Source: Candidatus Phosphitivorax anaerolimi (GTDB lineage Bacteria; Desulfobacterota; Desulfomonilia; UBA1062). Taken from it: DNA of 64,000 nt. A program made the translations under genes and the position numbers. Positions 27,119 to 35,963 of the stretch are shown piece by piece. The notes below the pieces were generated by a model. That model was not told the origin of the DNA, did no database searches, and saw nothing but the letters and a program-made list of their open reading frames with translations. The DNA is taken from positions 96,876 through 160,875 of the forward strand of contig MPOS01000014.1 in assembly GCA_001896555.1 (NCBI GenBank), given 5' to 3'. Every line of letters starts with the position of its first letter. Positions within the stretch are counted from its first letter, which is position 1.

Positions 27119-27796
27119 ATGGCGCAAACAGGTTCGAGGAATCCTGAGGACATCAAGGCCGATGTGATCTCTCAGCTCTCTTCCGACAGCCGTTTGAACG
27201 ATGCACACATCCGGGTGGACGTATCCGATGGTACGGTCGTACTGTCAGGCACGGTGCCGACCTATTCCGACAGACAGGGCGCCGAGGAAGACGCATATGC
27301 GATTCCCGGAGTGAGATCAGTGGAAAACCGGCTCAAGGTCAGATTTCCCGCTGGTGTCAAGATACCGAGTGACCAGGAAATCGCAAGGAATATCACCAAT
27401 GTGCTGAAAATGAGTCCGAATGTCGATGCCGCAAGGATACGTGTATCGGTGCTGGACGGCGTCGTAACACTGACCGGGCTGGTGCATTCATCCTGGCAGA
27501 AAGACAATGCCGGGCAGTTGGCCGAAAACGTGACCGGTGTGATGGCTGTAGACAACAGGCTCAGGGTCGAACCGGCGACCGCGGTCCAGGACCGTCTGAT
27601 CGAGAAGGACATCAGGAACTCCCTGGCCAGGAGTGTGTCCGTGAATGCCGACAATGTGGTCATACTGGTGAAAGACGGCATCGTCACCCTCAAAGGGACC
27701 GTGGACAACTACCATGCCTACCGCACGGTCCGGGACATAGCAAACTATACCAGCGGGGTCGTCAGGGTGAACAATGAGCTGGTAGTGAAGGGATAG
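27119..27796 (+). CDS. Triple BON-domain protein (paralogue 1)
   Basis: The 225-residue protein is three BON domains in tandem (about residues 10-75, 83-150, 160-225). Each has the pattern 'I...V...L.......A..I.V.V..G.V.L.G.V.......A......G...V.N.L.V'. BON domains bind phospholipids or act as stress-induced envelope adaptors (OsmY, DolP). No signal peptide is visible, so the protein may be cytoplasmic or use a non-classical route. It is clearly homologous in full length to the product of 41063-41737. AAGGAGAT lies directly before the ATG. Confidence 0.85.
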   Translation: MAQTGSRNPEDIKADVISQLSSDSRLNDAHIRVDVSDGTVVLSGTVPTYSDRQGAEEDAYAIPGVRSVENRLKVRFPAGVKIPSDQEIARNITNVLKMSPNVDAARIRVSVLDGVVTLTGLVHSSWQKDNAGQLAENVTGVMAVDNRLRVEPATAVQDRLIEKDIRNSLARSVSVNADNVVILVKDGIVTLKGTVDNYHAYRTVRDIANYTSGVVRVNNELVVKG

Positions 27797-27969
27797 AGAC
27801 GGGACGGATAAGGGGTGATATGTGATCCGGAGGGAGATTTTCAAAAGATTCCATCCTTTGCGCCGTCCTGTCAGATTCGTTGAACAAGGCCCTGACAAAC
27901 CATCTTCCGGCACGATTCGAACAGAGGTTTTAAGCACGAATAACGCGTGGCAGTGAGAAAGGTGAGGAC

Positions 27970-28764
27970 ATGAAAGCCATAAAGAGTACCGACTGCGTGG
28001 TGAGCCTTGAGGACAAGTATGGAATGATATTCGGCATGGCCAACGAGAACAGCATCGCATACGGCGTGGCAAAGGTCTGTCATGCTGCAGGCGCCGAAAT
28101 CGGCGTCACCTATCTCAACGAGAAGGCTGAACCCTATGTGCGGCCCCTTGCTGAGAAGCTTGAGAGCAGCATCATCATGCCCTGCAACGTCCAGAAGGCA
28201 GGTGAGCTGGAAACGGTATTCGACGAGGTGAAAAGAAAGTGGGGCAGGCTTGACTTTCTGCTCCATGCCATCGCATACGCTCCATTGCAGGATCTTCGCG
28301 GCCGGCTGACCGAAGTCTCTCTGGAGGGATGGACCATTGCCATGGATGTATCCGTTCACTCGTTCATTCGCATGGCACGGCTTGCCGAACCGCTCATGAC
28401 CAGAGGCGGGTGCCTGCTCACCCTGAGCTATCTGGGAGGAGAGCGGGTCATCCGGAACTACCGGATGATGGGCCCTGTGAAGGCGGCACTGCAGCAGACC
28501 ACTGAATACCTGGCAGCCGAGCTGGGATACAAGGGCATACGCGTGCACACCATCTCGCCGGGTCCGATCATGACCCGGGCCGCTTCGGGCCTGGCCGACT
28601 TCGAGGTGCTGCTCAAGGAGCAGTATGCCCGTGCGCCGGAAAGCTATGTGGTGTCAAACGAGGATGTCGGGTTTCTGGCCGCATACCTGGCGAGCGACCG
28701 GGCAAAGGGGATGACGGGCAACCTCATCTATCTCGATTCGGGCTACAACATCATGGGCGAGTAG
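27970..28764 (+). CDS. fabI: Enoyl-[acyl-carrier-protein] reductase (NADH)
   Basis: The 264-residue short-chain dehydrogenase is of FabI type. Its cofactor motif 'GMANENSIAYGVAK' (residues 22-35) is the divergent glycine motif of FabI. The catalytic set is 'SYLGGERVIRNYRMMGPVKAA', with Tyr154, Tyr164 and Lys171 corresponding to E. coli Tyr146, Tyr156 and Lys163. It reduces trans-2-enoyl-ACP in the last step of each fatty-acid elongation cycle. It is about 10 residues longer at the N-terminus than most homologues, with no linked fab genes. Confidence 0.9.
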   Translation: MKAIKSTDCVVSLEDKYGMIFGMANENSIAYGVAKVCHAAGAEIGVTYLNEKAEPYVRPLAEKLESSIIMPCNVQKAGELETVFDEVKRKWGRLDFLLHAIAYAPLQDLRGRLTEVSLEGWTIAMDVSVHSFIRMARLAEPLMTRGGCLLTLSYLGGERVIRNYRMMGPVKAALQQTTEYLAAELGYKGIRVHTISPGPIMTRAASGLADFEVLLKEQYARAPESYVVSNEDVGFLAAYLASDRAKGMTGNLIYLDSGYNIMGE

Positions 28765-28784
28765 CATCCGGTTTGCTTTGTTCC

Positions 28785-29918
28785 TTACGGAACGAGATCG
28801 ATCACCGTGACCTCAGGGGGAGAGAGGACCCGGATCGGGGGGCCCCAGGTGCCCGTTCCCCGGCTCACATAGAGGCTGGCGCCGTCCGCGAGGCTGTACA
28901 AACCCGCCGTGTAGGGGAAGAAGATCTTCACCAGCAGGCCGAAGGGGAAGATCTGGCCGCCGTGGGTATGCCCCGAGAGCTGGAGATCGAAGAGGCCCGT
29001 GCTGCCGTCCTCCAGGGTGGGTCGATGCTTGAGGAGCAGGACAAAGGTGTCATGCGTAATACCCGAGAGCAGTTCGGTTTCGGTTTTTCCCCCGTGCAGG
29101 CCCATTTGCCTGCCCGTAGGATCGTCGACGCCGGCAATCGAGATGACGCCCGGGATATCAACACGCTCTCCCCTGAGCACGGTGAACCCGGCCCGCGATG
29201 TGAAGTCCAGTGCATGGGAGAGTCCTGCATAGAACTCATGGTTGCCGGTCACGGCATACTTGCCGTACCGGGGCTGAAGTTCGTGCAGGATCTCCGCCAG
29301 TCCGGAGATGCTATTCATCTGTCCGTCCACCAGATCCCCGGTGGAGACGATGAGGTCGGGCTCTGCCTTGCGGATCACCTCTGCGATTTTTTTGAGCCTG
29401 TCCGAGCGGACCGTAAGGCCCACATGAACGTCCGAGATCTGGACGATCCTGAGCCTGCCCGCCTCTCCTGAAATTCCGGGTGACCGGAGCGTCATCCTCA
29501 CGGGACGGATATCCAGGGCGGAGAAGAATCCGGCCACAGAGATCCCCAGTGCGAGGATCAGGGGGATAAGAAAGGCTGCCTTTGCACCGGGCATGAAGAT
29601 CGCCGGATCTCTGTGGAGCGCCAGGGAGGCGGCGTATCCGGCGACCCGGATAAGATCCATGATGATAGACAGCGAGAAGAAGAGAAAGAGCACGCCCATC
29701 CAGCCATAGCCGATGTATGAGAGGATGCGGGCAGGCAGGTCGATTCCCTGCCTTTCCAGCAGGCGCACAATGATGGGAGAACAGACCATGAGCGCCATGA
29801 ACAGCCCGATAAGGATCCCCGGGGCCGTCCCGAAGGCAAAGGCGGACCGCATCTTCAGAAATGCATAGACATGCATGGCGCTGTACAGGCCGAAAATGAC
29901 CAGGAGAAACAGCGGCAT
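28785..29918 (-). CDS. Membrane-bound metallophosphoesterase (YkuE-like)
   Basis: The 377-residue protein has four N-terminal membrane helices (about residues 1-130). A calcineurin-type phosphoesterase domain follows, with all metal-site motifs: ISDVHVG, STGDLVDG, VTGNHEFYAG, LLLKHRP and LSGHTHGGQ. Such proteins hydrolyse phosphodiesters or UDP-diacylglucosamine-like lipids at the membrane; the substrate is not evident. GGGAGGT precedes the ATG. It follows the phospholipase D gene by 26 bp, so the two probably form an operon. Confidence 0.88.
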   Translation of the reverse strand: MPLFLLVIFGLYSAMHVYAFLKMRSAFAFGTAPGILIGLFMALMVCSPIIVRLLERQGIDLPARILSYIGYGWMGVLFLFFSLSIIMDLIRVAGYAASLALHRDPAIFMPGAKAAFLIPLILALGISVAGFFSALDIRPVRMTLRSPGISGEAGRLRIVQISDVHVGLTVRSDRLKKIAEVIRKAEPDLIVSTGDLVDGQMNSISGLAEILHELQPRYGKYAVTGNHEFYAGLSHALDFTSRAGFTVLRGERVDIPGVISIAGVDDPTGRQMGLHGGKTETELLSGITHDTFVLLLKHRPTLEDGSTGLFDLQLSGHTHGGQIFPFGLLVKIFFPYTAGLYSLADGASLYVSRGTGTWGPPIRVLSPPEVTVIDLVP

Positions 29919-29944
29919 GAATACCTCCCGATGCCTTTTTCCTT

Positions 29945-31456
29945 TCAGCGTCCTTCCTCACAGTCCGAGTCCGGTGGCTCACTGGTCCGGCCGCCCCGGC
30001 GAGTGCGGCGCCTGCGGTTCTGAAAGGTGATGTTCAGTGCCCGCAGCAGCAGGGTGATTGCCAGCCAGGAGCTGACCACCGCGAAGGGAACGGCCAGCCA
30101 TTGGGGCCAGCACACGGCCGTTATCGCTAGCGCGAGAAGAAATACGCCGGCGCCGAACATGAGCCGGGCCTCGGCCGGCTCCAGGGTGCGGCGGTTGCTG
30201 ATGGCCGCGCCCACCACGTTGCCCATTCTCATGACCCCGATACCCGCACGGCTCATGCTCCCCCGGGGCCGTGCCTGCATGGAATGTCTGGCCCGGGTGC
30301 GCCTGCTGACCGGACATGCAGCCCGCCGTCTGTCGAGCACGATCTCGGTTGAGCGGGACAGGTCTTCCAGATACATCTCCTCCATTGACCGGGCGAACGA
30401 TGCATCTTCCACTGCAACGTCGAGCTCATAGTTGCCGAGCCAGCTCGAGATATTGAGGTTGGTCGAGCCGATTCTGGCCCATCTCCCGTCCGCTACCGCA
30501 GTCTTGGCGTGGAGCATCTGGCCGTTCCATTCGAAGATCCGCACTCCCGCTTCCAGAAGCGGCTGGTATCCCGCCCGCGAGATAGCCCTCAGAAACGGGA
30601 TGTCCGTGGTACCCGGGACCAGAAGCCTTACATCCACCCCGTCACGCGCAGCCGAGGCCAGGGCCTGTATGTAGGGCGCCACCCCCACAAAGTAGGCGTC
30701 CGTGAGCCACAGCGACTCTCTGGCGACCGACGCGATGAGCTGGTCGAGCCGGAACAGGCCCGTGGTGTACGGGGCGCTCGCCACCACCCGCAGGGTGACA
30801 TCGCCTGCAGGGTGAATGGCGCTCCTGTCCGGCACCTCGTCGGGAGGCAGGGGAGGTCCCATGGTAGCCCAGACATCGGCAAAGGCTTGCTCGATATCAG
30901 CCACTGCAGGACCTGTGATCATGATCCCCGTGTCGCGCCAGGGCTCGATGGATCGCCCGGGATCTCCCTCCCACACGCTGCTCACGCACAGCCCGGTGAC
31001 AAACCCGATCCTTCCGTCCACCGCGATCATCTTGCGGTGATCGCGGTTCAACCATCCGAAGGGCTGGTACAGGCGGGGCGGGTTGAAGCAGCGCACCTCC
31101 ACGCCAGCTTCCCGCAGGCGCCTCCAGTAGCTTCCGGACGACTTGCCCAGACAGCCCAGCCAGTCATAGATGACCCTCACCCTCACGCCGTCTTTGGCCC
31201 TGTCGATCATGATGTCTGCAAACCGGCGGCCCACCTCGTCATCGCTGATGATGTAGTTTTCGAAGTGGATGCTCTGCCGGGCCGACTGCATGGCCTCGAT
31301 CCATGCCGGGTAGTTCTCGCCCGCATCCTTGAGGATACGCACACTGTTGCGCTCCGCGTGCGGGGCGCCCGCGGCCCGGGAAAAGGCCTGCTCCGCCAGC
31401 AGGCGGATCGTCGGATTCGTTTCACGTGAGGGTTGTTGATAGGGGTGCCTCTTCAT
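29945..31456 (-). CDS. Phospholipase D-family protein, cardiolipin synthase-like
   Basis: The 503-residue protein has two complete HKD motifs: '[14 protein letters not shown]' (about residues 140-153) and '[19 protein letters not shown]' (about 315-333). This is the organisation of ClsB/ClsC-type cardiolipin synthases without N-terminal membrane helices. Unusually, the C-terminus carries an Arg-rich linker, two membrane helices (about 435-475) and a very basic tail. Transphosphatidylation is the likely activity; hydrolytic phospholipase D activity is the alternative. It is cotranscribed with a membrane metallophosphoesterase, consistent with phospholipid remodelling. Confidence 0.85.
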   Translation of the reverse strand: MKRHPYQQPSRETNPTIRLLAEQAFSRAAGAPHAERNSVRILKDAGENYPAWIEAMQSARQSIHFENYIISDDEVGRRFADIMIDRAKDGVRVRVIYDWLGCLGKSSGSYWRRLREAGVEVRCFNPPRLYQPFGWLNRDHRKMIAVDGRIGFVTGLCVSSVWEGDPGRSIEPWRDTGIMITGPAVADIEQAFADVWATMGPPLPPDEVPDRSAIHPAGDVTLRVVASAPYTTGLFRLDQLIASVARESLWLTDAYFVGVAPYIQALASAARDGVDVRLLVPGTTDIPFLRAISRAGYQPLLEAGVRIFEWNGQMLHAKTAVADGRWARIGSTNLNISSWLGNYELDVAVEDASFARSMEEMYLEDLSRSTEIVLDRRRAACPVSRRTRARHSMQARPRGSMSRAGIGVMRMGNVVGAAISNRRTLEPAEARLMFGAGVFLLALAITAVCWPQWLAVPFAVVSSWLAITLLLRALNITFQNRRRRTRRGGRTSEPPDSDCEEGR

Positions 31457-31821
31457 GGCCTTATTCTATTAGCAGGGTGGAACACACTGCGTCCATACCT
31501 TTCAAACCAGGCTGCATTCCCTTCCTTGCCCGGGCGGTGCAGGATCAGGTATTGCAACACCCGGTGTCGGCAGCGCAAGCGGCCCCGTATACGCGATATC
31601 CGGACGGCCGGGGAAGGTGCGTTGCGATGCTGAAGAAGGGACATCCCGATCCTGCTTGACCCCGGTCCTGATCTCTATATCTTGCACCAAACTCCACCAT
31701 GGCAGTTTTAGAACCCATCCCTAAGATAAAAGTTTCATGCATGATACCAAGCACTTATTACCTGAAAAAACCCTGTTTCAGGATGAGTTCTGAAAAAAAA
31801 CACCGGGAAGAAAATTTATAC

Positions 31822-31849
31822 TTGCAAGCTCGAATCTGATATGTATAAT
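31822..31849 (+). promoter_or_regulatory. Sigma-70 promoter of the enolase-like/gck/TRAP/larA operon
   Basis: TTGCAA (31822-31827), a 16-bp spacer and a perfect TATAAT (31844-31849). The start site would fall near 31856, inside the palindrome at 31846-31867. Confidence 0.75.
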
Positions 31850-31867
31850 GTATACAGTTATACATTA
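31846..31867. promoter_or_regulatory. Perfect palindrome over -10/+1, likely GntR/FCD operator
   Basis: The arms TAATGTATA and TATACATTA are separated by CAGT. The site overlaps the -10 hexamer and the predicted start, a position where binding would block initiation. The (T)GTATAC core is close to known FadR-subfamily operators, and the only FCD-type GntR gene in the window (38936) lies at the distal end of this operon. Confidence 0.65.
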
Positions 31868-31894
31868 AACAATTAACCTTGCGAGGAGAACGAT

Positions 31895-33178
31895 ATGGAA
31901 GGCCGCAGGATTTCATCAGTCAAGGCACTTGAAATTGTTGATAATCGTGGAATGCCCACCATCCGGGTCAGGGTGCGCACCGAGAACGGCTTCTCCGGCA
32001 CCGCGGACGTCCCCTGCGGGTCATCAACCGGCACCTACGAAGCTCACGAGCTCAGGGACGGGGATGAGCGCTATCGGGGCAGGGGGGTGCGCAAGGCCAT
32101 ACGCAATATCGAGGAACTCATCACCCCCCGTCTTCTGGGAATGGACGTTACCCGTCAGCGTGATATCGATCTGATGATGATCGAGCTGGACGGTACGAAG
32201 AACAAATCCAAGCTCGGGGCCAACGCCACCCTGGGGGTCTCCGCCGCGGTGGCGCATGCCGGGGCCGCATCGTGCGGCCTGCCCCTGTACCGCTACCTGA
32301 ACGCGCATGCATACATGCTGCCCGTGCCCCAGTCCTGCATGATCAACGGTGGTCTTCACGCCGGTAACGACCTCGAATTTCAGGAATACTGCGTCATGCC
32401 GGTCGGCGCCGGAACCTTTGCCGAGGCGATCAGACTGCTGAGCGAGATCAACTTGAGCTGCAAGGATCTGCTCGCTGAGAAGTACGGCAAGGGGGCCACG
32501 AATGCCGGTGAGGACGGTGGATTCGCCCCGCCCATGAAATCGGCGCGTGAGGCCATGGATTTTCTGTACCGGGCGGTGCACAAGGCCGGGTTCGAGAACG
32601 AGGTGGTCTACGGCATCGATGTGGCGGCTACGCATTTCTATGACAAGGACCGTCGGAAATACCTCCTCGAAGGCCAGGAAAAGGACCGGGACGAAATGAT
32701 CGCATTCCTGAAGAACCTGGTCAAAGAGTATCCGGCCATCGTCTCGCTGGAGGATCCGCTCTTCGAGGACGACTACGAGGGCACGAGCATTATCACCCGT
32801 GAGCTCGAAGGCACCATGATCATCGGCGACGACTTTTTCACGACCAATATCCACCGGGTGCGCAAGGGCGTCATGGAAAAGGCGTCGAACGCGGTTCTCT
32901 GGAAGCCCAACATGATCGGAACCGTGACCGAGGCGTTCGAAACCGCACACTACGCCATGCAGCACGGGTTCTCGGTCGTGGTCTCGGAGCGCTCCGGAGC
33001 CACGGAAGATACCACCCTCTCCGATCTCACCGTAGCCCTCAACGCGGGCGTGATCAAGGTCGGAGGCATCCGCGGAAGCGAACGCGGCTCTGAGTACAAC
33101 CGGTTCATAGAAATCGAAGACGATCTCGGAACATCGGCCGTCTACGCTGGGAGAAATTTCAACAAGACAAAACCCTGA
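31895..33178 (+). CDS. Enolase-family paralogue with altered active site
   Basis: The 427-residue protein aligns with enolase over its whole length ('CGSSTGTYEAHELRDGD', 'LGANATLGVS', 'MINGGLHAGNDLEFQE'). By alignment to E. coli enolase from memory, these residues are kept: the three Mg ligands (Asp242, Glu286, Asp312), the catalytic lysine pair (Lys337, Lys388), His155, Glu164 and the Arg366-Ser367 phosphate site. Changed residues are the general acid Glu209 (here Asp207, in GEDGG instead of GDEGG) and His370 (here Glu365, in SERSGATED instead of SHRSGETED). It may still dehydrate 2-phosphoglycerate or may act on a related 2-phosphoacid. It is the first gene of the operon, with GCGAGGAGAACGAT before the ATG. 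Confidence 0.85.
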   Translation: MEGRRISSVKALEIVDNRGMPTIRVRVRTENGFSGTADVPCGSSTGTYEAHELRDGDERYRGRGVRKAIRNIEELITPRLLGMDVTRQRDIDLMMIELDGTKNKSKLGANATLGVSAAVAHAGAASCGLPLYRYLNAHAYMLPVPQSCMINGGLHAGNDLEFQEYCVMPVGAGTFAEAIRLLSEINLSCKDLLAEKYGKGATNAGEDGGFAPPMKSAREAMDFLYRAVHKAGFENEVVYGIDVAATHFYDKDRRKYLLEGQEKDRDEMIAFLKNLVKEYPAIVSLEDPLFEDDYEGTSIITRELEGTMIIGDDFFTTNIHRVRKGVMEKASNAVLWKPNMIGTVTEAFETAHYAMQHGFSVVVSERSGATEDTTLSDLTVALNAGVIKVGGIRGSERGSEYNRFIEIEDDLGTSAVYAGRNFNKTKP

Positions 33179-33233
33179 TCCTGCGTCGCACAGGCAGCGC
33201 GCAGCTTGAGAGCTGTCCGGAGGTGATGGAACA

Positions 33234-34589
33234 ATGAAGATCCGCAACCGAGAAGAGCTGACCTCACACGGATACCGTCAAGGACGAAAGCTGGCTCTGG
33301 ATATCATCGAATACGCGCTCGAAAAGGTCGATCCGTATCGGGCAACCAAAGCGAGCGTGCGCCTGTGCGGCAGGACTTTAATGGTCGGAGATTACAGCTT
33401 CGACTTAGGCAAGGTGGAGAATATCTATGTCGTGGGCGCGGGCAAGGCGACCTTTCCCATTGCGCGCGCCATCGAAGAGATCTTGGGCGAGCGCATCACC
33501 GAGGGGATCATTGCGGTCAAAGACAACCAGAAACGCCCCTTGAAGAGGATCACGGTCGAGGAGGCCTCACACCCGGTGCCCGACGAGCGCGGGCTTCAGG
33601 TGTGCAGAAAGGTCTTTGAGATAGCGGAAAAGGCAGGCTCAAAGGACATCGTTTTCTGCCTGATCACCGGCGGATCGTCCGCCCTGTGTCCGTGCCCTGT
33701 AGATGGAATTCCCTTTTCCGACAAAAAGATCGTGCACCGGCTGCTCGTAACGAGCGGCGCGGACATCATGGAGATCAACACGGTCCGCAGGCATCTCTCG
33801 GCGATCAAGGGAGGAAGGCTCACGAGCAGAATCCTGCCAGCCACCATCATCAACCTGACCGTCTCGGATGTCATCGGTGACGATATCGACTGGAACACGG
33901 ACTGGACCACCGCGGACCCCACCACGCTCGAGGATGCCGTGCAGGTTCTGAAGAAGTATCACCTCTGGGAGAAGATACCCGATTCGGTGCGCACCTATCT
34001 CTCTGAGCCTTCTCCGGAGAAGGAGACACCAAAGGATTTCACGGGAAAGCTGCTGTACAGCCACATGGTGGTCAAGAGCAGGACACTCTGCGAGGCCGCA
34101 GCGGAGAAGGTCCGTGACATGGGGCTGACCCCGTACCTCCTATCGAGCTCGTTCGGGTGCGAAAGCAGGGAAGCAGGCCGCTTCCTCGCATCGATCGCTC
34201 GCGAGGTAAAACTCACCGGAAACCCGTTCCGTCCTCCCTGCGTGCTGATCGCTGGAGGAGAGAACGTCGTGGCTGTCGATGCAGGCGCCCAAGGCTTCGG
34301 AGGTCCCAACCAAGAGCTGGCGGCATCTGCCGCCCTGGAACTCAAAGATTTCGACACCATCGTGGTATGTACCATGGATTCGGACGGCACCGATGGGCCC
34401 ACGCCCTTTGCCGGCGCCCTGGTAGACTCCTCCACCTGGCGTACGGCCACGGAAAAAGGGTTCGATGTCTTCAGGACACTCATAGACCACAATGTTACCC
34501 CCATGCTCAAAGAAACAGGCGACCTCATAGACGCCGGTGCGGATACCGGGACCAATGTCAACGATCTCGTCCTGTGCATCATCCACTGA
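33234..34589 (+). CDS. gck: Glycerate 2-kinase (MOFRL/GckA type)
   Basis: The 451-residue protein belongs to the DUF4147/MOFRL glycerate kinase family. Motifs are 'VVGAGKAT' (about 65-72), 'ITGGSSALCPCP', 'EINTVRRHLSAIKGGRL', 'AGGENVV' and the MOFRL part 'GGPNQELA...MDSDGTDGPTPFAGAL' ending 'DTGTNVNDL'. Family members phosphorylate D-glycerate at C2 with ATP to give 2-phosphoglycerate, exactly the enolase substrate, which fits the adjacent enolase-like gene 55 bp upstream. Related hydroxy-acid substrates cannot be excluded. Confidence 0.9.
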   Translation: MKIRNREELTSHGYRQGRKLALDIIEYALEKVDPYRATKASVRLCGRTLMVGDYSFDLGKVENIYVVGAGKATFPIARAIEEILGERITEGIIAVKDNQKRPLKRITVEEASHPVPDERGLQVCRKVFEIAEKAGSKDIVFCLITGGSSALCPCPVDGIPFSDKKIVHRLLVTSGADIMEINTVRRHLSAIKGGRLTSRILPATIINLTVSDVIGDDIDWNTDWTTADPTTLEDAVQVLKKYHLWEKIPDSVRTYLSEPSPEKETPKDFTGKLLYSHMVVKSRTLCEAAAEKVRDMGLTPYLLSSSFGCESREAGRFLASIAREVKLTGNPFRPPCVLIAGGENVVAVDAGAQGFGGPNQELAASAALELKDFDTIVVCTMDSDGTDGPTPFAGALVDSSTWRTATEKGFDVFRTLIDHNVTPMLKETGDLIDAGADTGTNVNDLVLCIIH

Positions 34590-34647
34590 GAAACCGGGAG
34601 ACAGCGAGTGAAAGACGAACCTCAAGACCACGAAAAGGGGTGAATGA

Positions 34648-35922
34648 ATGGAACTGATCCTTTTCCTCTCGTGTTTTCTTGTCCTCTTGATCATCGGCTT
34701 TCCCATCGCCTTGAACTTGCTGACCAGCTCGATTGTGTACCTCTATGCTGCCGACTACCCGCTCGCGCTGGTGGGGCAGCGGCTGTTCGAGGGCATGAAC
34801 GGTTTTGCTCTGCTCGCGGTGCCCTTCTTCGTGCTCATGGGCCAGCTCATGCTTAAGGGCCGTCTGCTGGAGGCCCTGGCGGACTTCGTGAGCGCCTTTT
34901 TCGGACACATGAAGGGAGCGCTGGGGTTTGTCGTGATCGGGACCTGCCTGTTGATGGGGTCGATCGTGGGATTGGCGGTCGCGGTGGCAGCGTCGCTGGG
35001 ATCATTGATGATCCCCATGATGAAAGAGCAGGGATACTCACCCGGGTTCAGCTCCGCGGTGATGTCTTCCGCCGCGCTCCTGGGGCCCATCATGCCGCCG
35101 GGCGTGCTCATGGTCATCTATTGCATCGCGGTCGGCCGGACATCCATCGCGGGCCTGTTCCTCGCCACGATCATCCCGGCGTTTCTCATCGCAATAGCCC
35201 AGATGTTCATCGTTCACCGCAGGGCATTGAAAGAGAACCTGCCGAGCCAGCCAAAGGCGGCATGGCCGGAGAAATGGCGGAAAATGAGGGCAGCCATTCC
35301 CGCACTCATGCTCCCTGTGATCATCCTCGGCGGAATCTTCGGGAGGATCTTTACGGTAACGGAAGCATCCGCGGTCGGCGCGCTCTATGCCTTTATCTAT
35401 GTCTTTTTCATTACAAGGAAGGTGACCGTGAAGGATCTGCCGGGGATCTTCCTGGAGACCGCAGTGACCTCGGGGCTCATTATCCTCCTGGTAGGGGCAG
35501 GGACCGTGGCTGCATGGGTTGTGGCGAACGAACAGATCGTAAACAACCTCATGGCTCCCATCTCGCACCTACCTGCTTGGGGATTCCTGCTGCTGGTCAA
35601 CGTGATTCTCATCATCTTCGGCATGTTCATGGACGATGCCGCTTCGGCAGTGGTGCTGGGACCCATCATTGCACCCATAGCCTGGTCTTTGGGGATCGAC
35701 CCCATCCACATTGGCGCGATCTTCTGCACCAACCTCGTCATCGGCCTGGCAACGCCACCGTTCGGTATTGTCCTGTTCGTCACCAGCCCTATCGCCAAGG
35801 TGACGATCGAAGAGACATTCAAGTACGCGTGGCCCATGATAGCGGCGAGCATCGGGGTTCTGCTGATCATGACGTTCTTCCCGCAGACCGTGCTCTGGCT
35901 GCCGAGACTCTTTGGGTATTGA
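34648..35922 (+). CDS. dctM: TRAP transporter large permease subunit (DctM)
   Basis: The 424-residue integral membrane protein has about 12 helices with DctM motifs: 'LTSSIVYLYAADYPLALVGQRLFEGMNGFALLAVPFFVLMG', 'AVMSSAALLGPIMPPGVLMVIYCIAVGRTSIAGLFLA' and 'NLVIGLATPPFGIVLFV'. It forms the Na+-driven elevator part of a tripartite transporter. It lies 58 bp after the kinase gene. In this operon M precedes P and Q, the reverse of the common P-Q-M order. Confidence 0.93.
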   Translation: MELILFLSCFLVLLIIGFPIALNLLTSSIVYLYAADYPLALVGQRLFEGMNGFALLAVPFFVLMGQLMLKGRLLEALADFVSAFFGHMKGALGFVVIGTCLLMGSIVGLAVAVAASLGSLMIPMMKEQGYSPGFSSAVMSSAALLGPIMPPGVLMVIYCIAVGRTSIAGLFLATIIPAFLIAIAQMFIVHRRALKENLPSQPKAAWPEKWRKMRAAIPALMLPVIILGGIFGRIFTVTEASAVGALYAFIYVFFITRKVTVKDLPGIFLETAVTSGLIILLVGAGTVAAWVVANEQIVNNLMAPISHLPAWGFLLLVNVILIIFGMFMDDAASAVVLGPIIAPIAWSLGIDPIHIGAIFCTNLVIGLATPPFGIVLFVTSPIAKVTIEETFKYAWPMIAASIGVLLIMTFFPQTVLWLPRLFGY

Positions 35923-35963
35923 GAGGTAAGAAAATAAAAAGAAAGGGGAAAGGAGAGATGGAT

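Larger units (their letters stand above)
31457..31894. other. Intergenic control region upstream of the enolase-like operon
   Basis: The first 270 bases hold only shadow frames. From about 31730 the sequence becomes AT-rich and contains the promoter and palindrome annotated separately. Confidence 0.6.

Noticed and set aside
32024..33247. A 407-residue minus-strand frame opposite the enolase paralogue
   Set aside because: It is a shadow of a clearly homologous gene.
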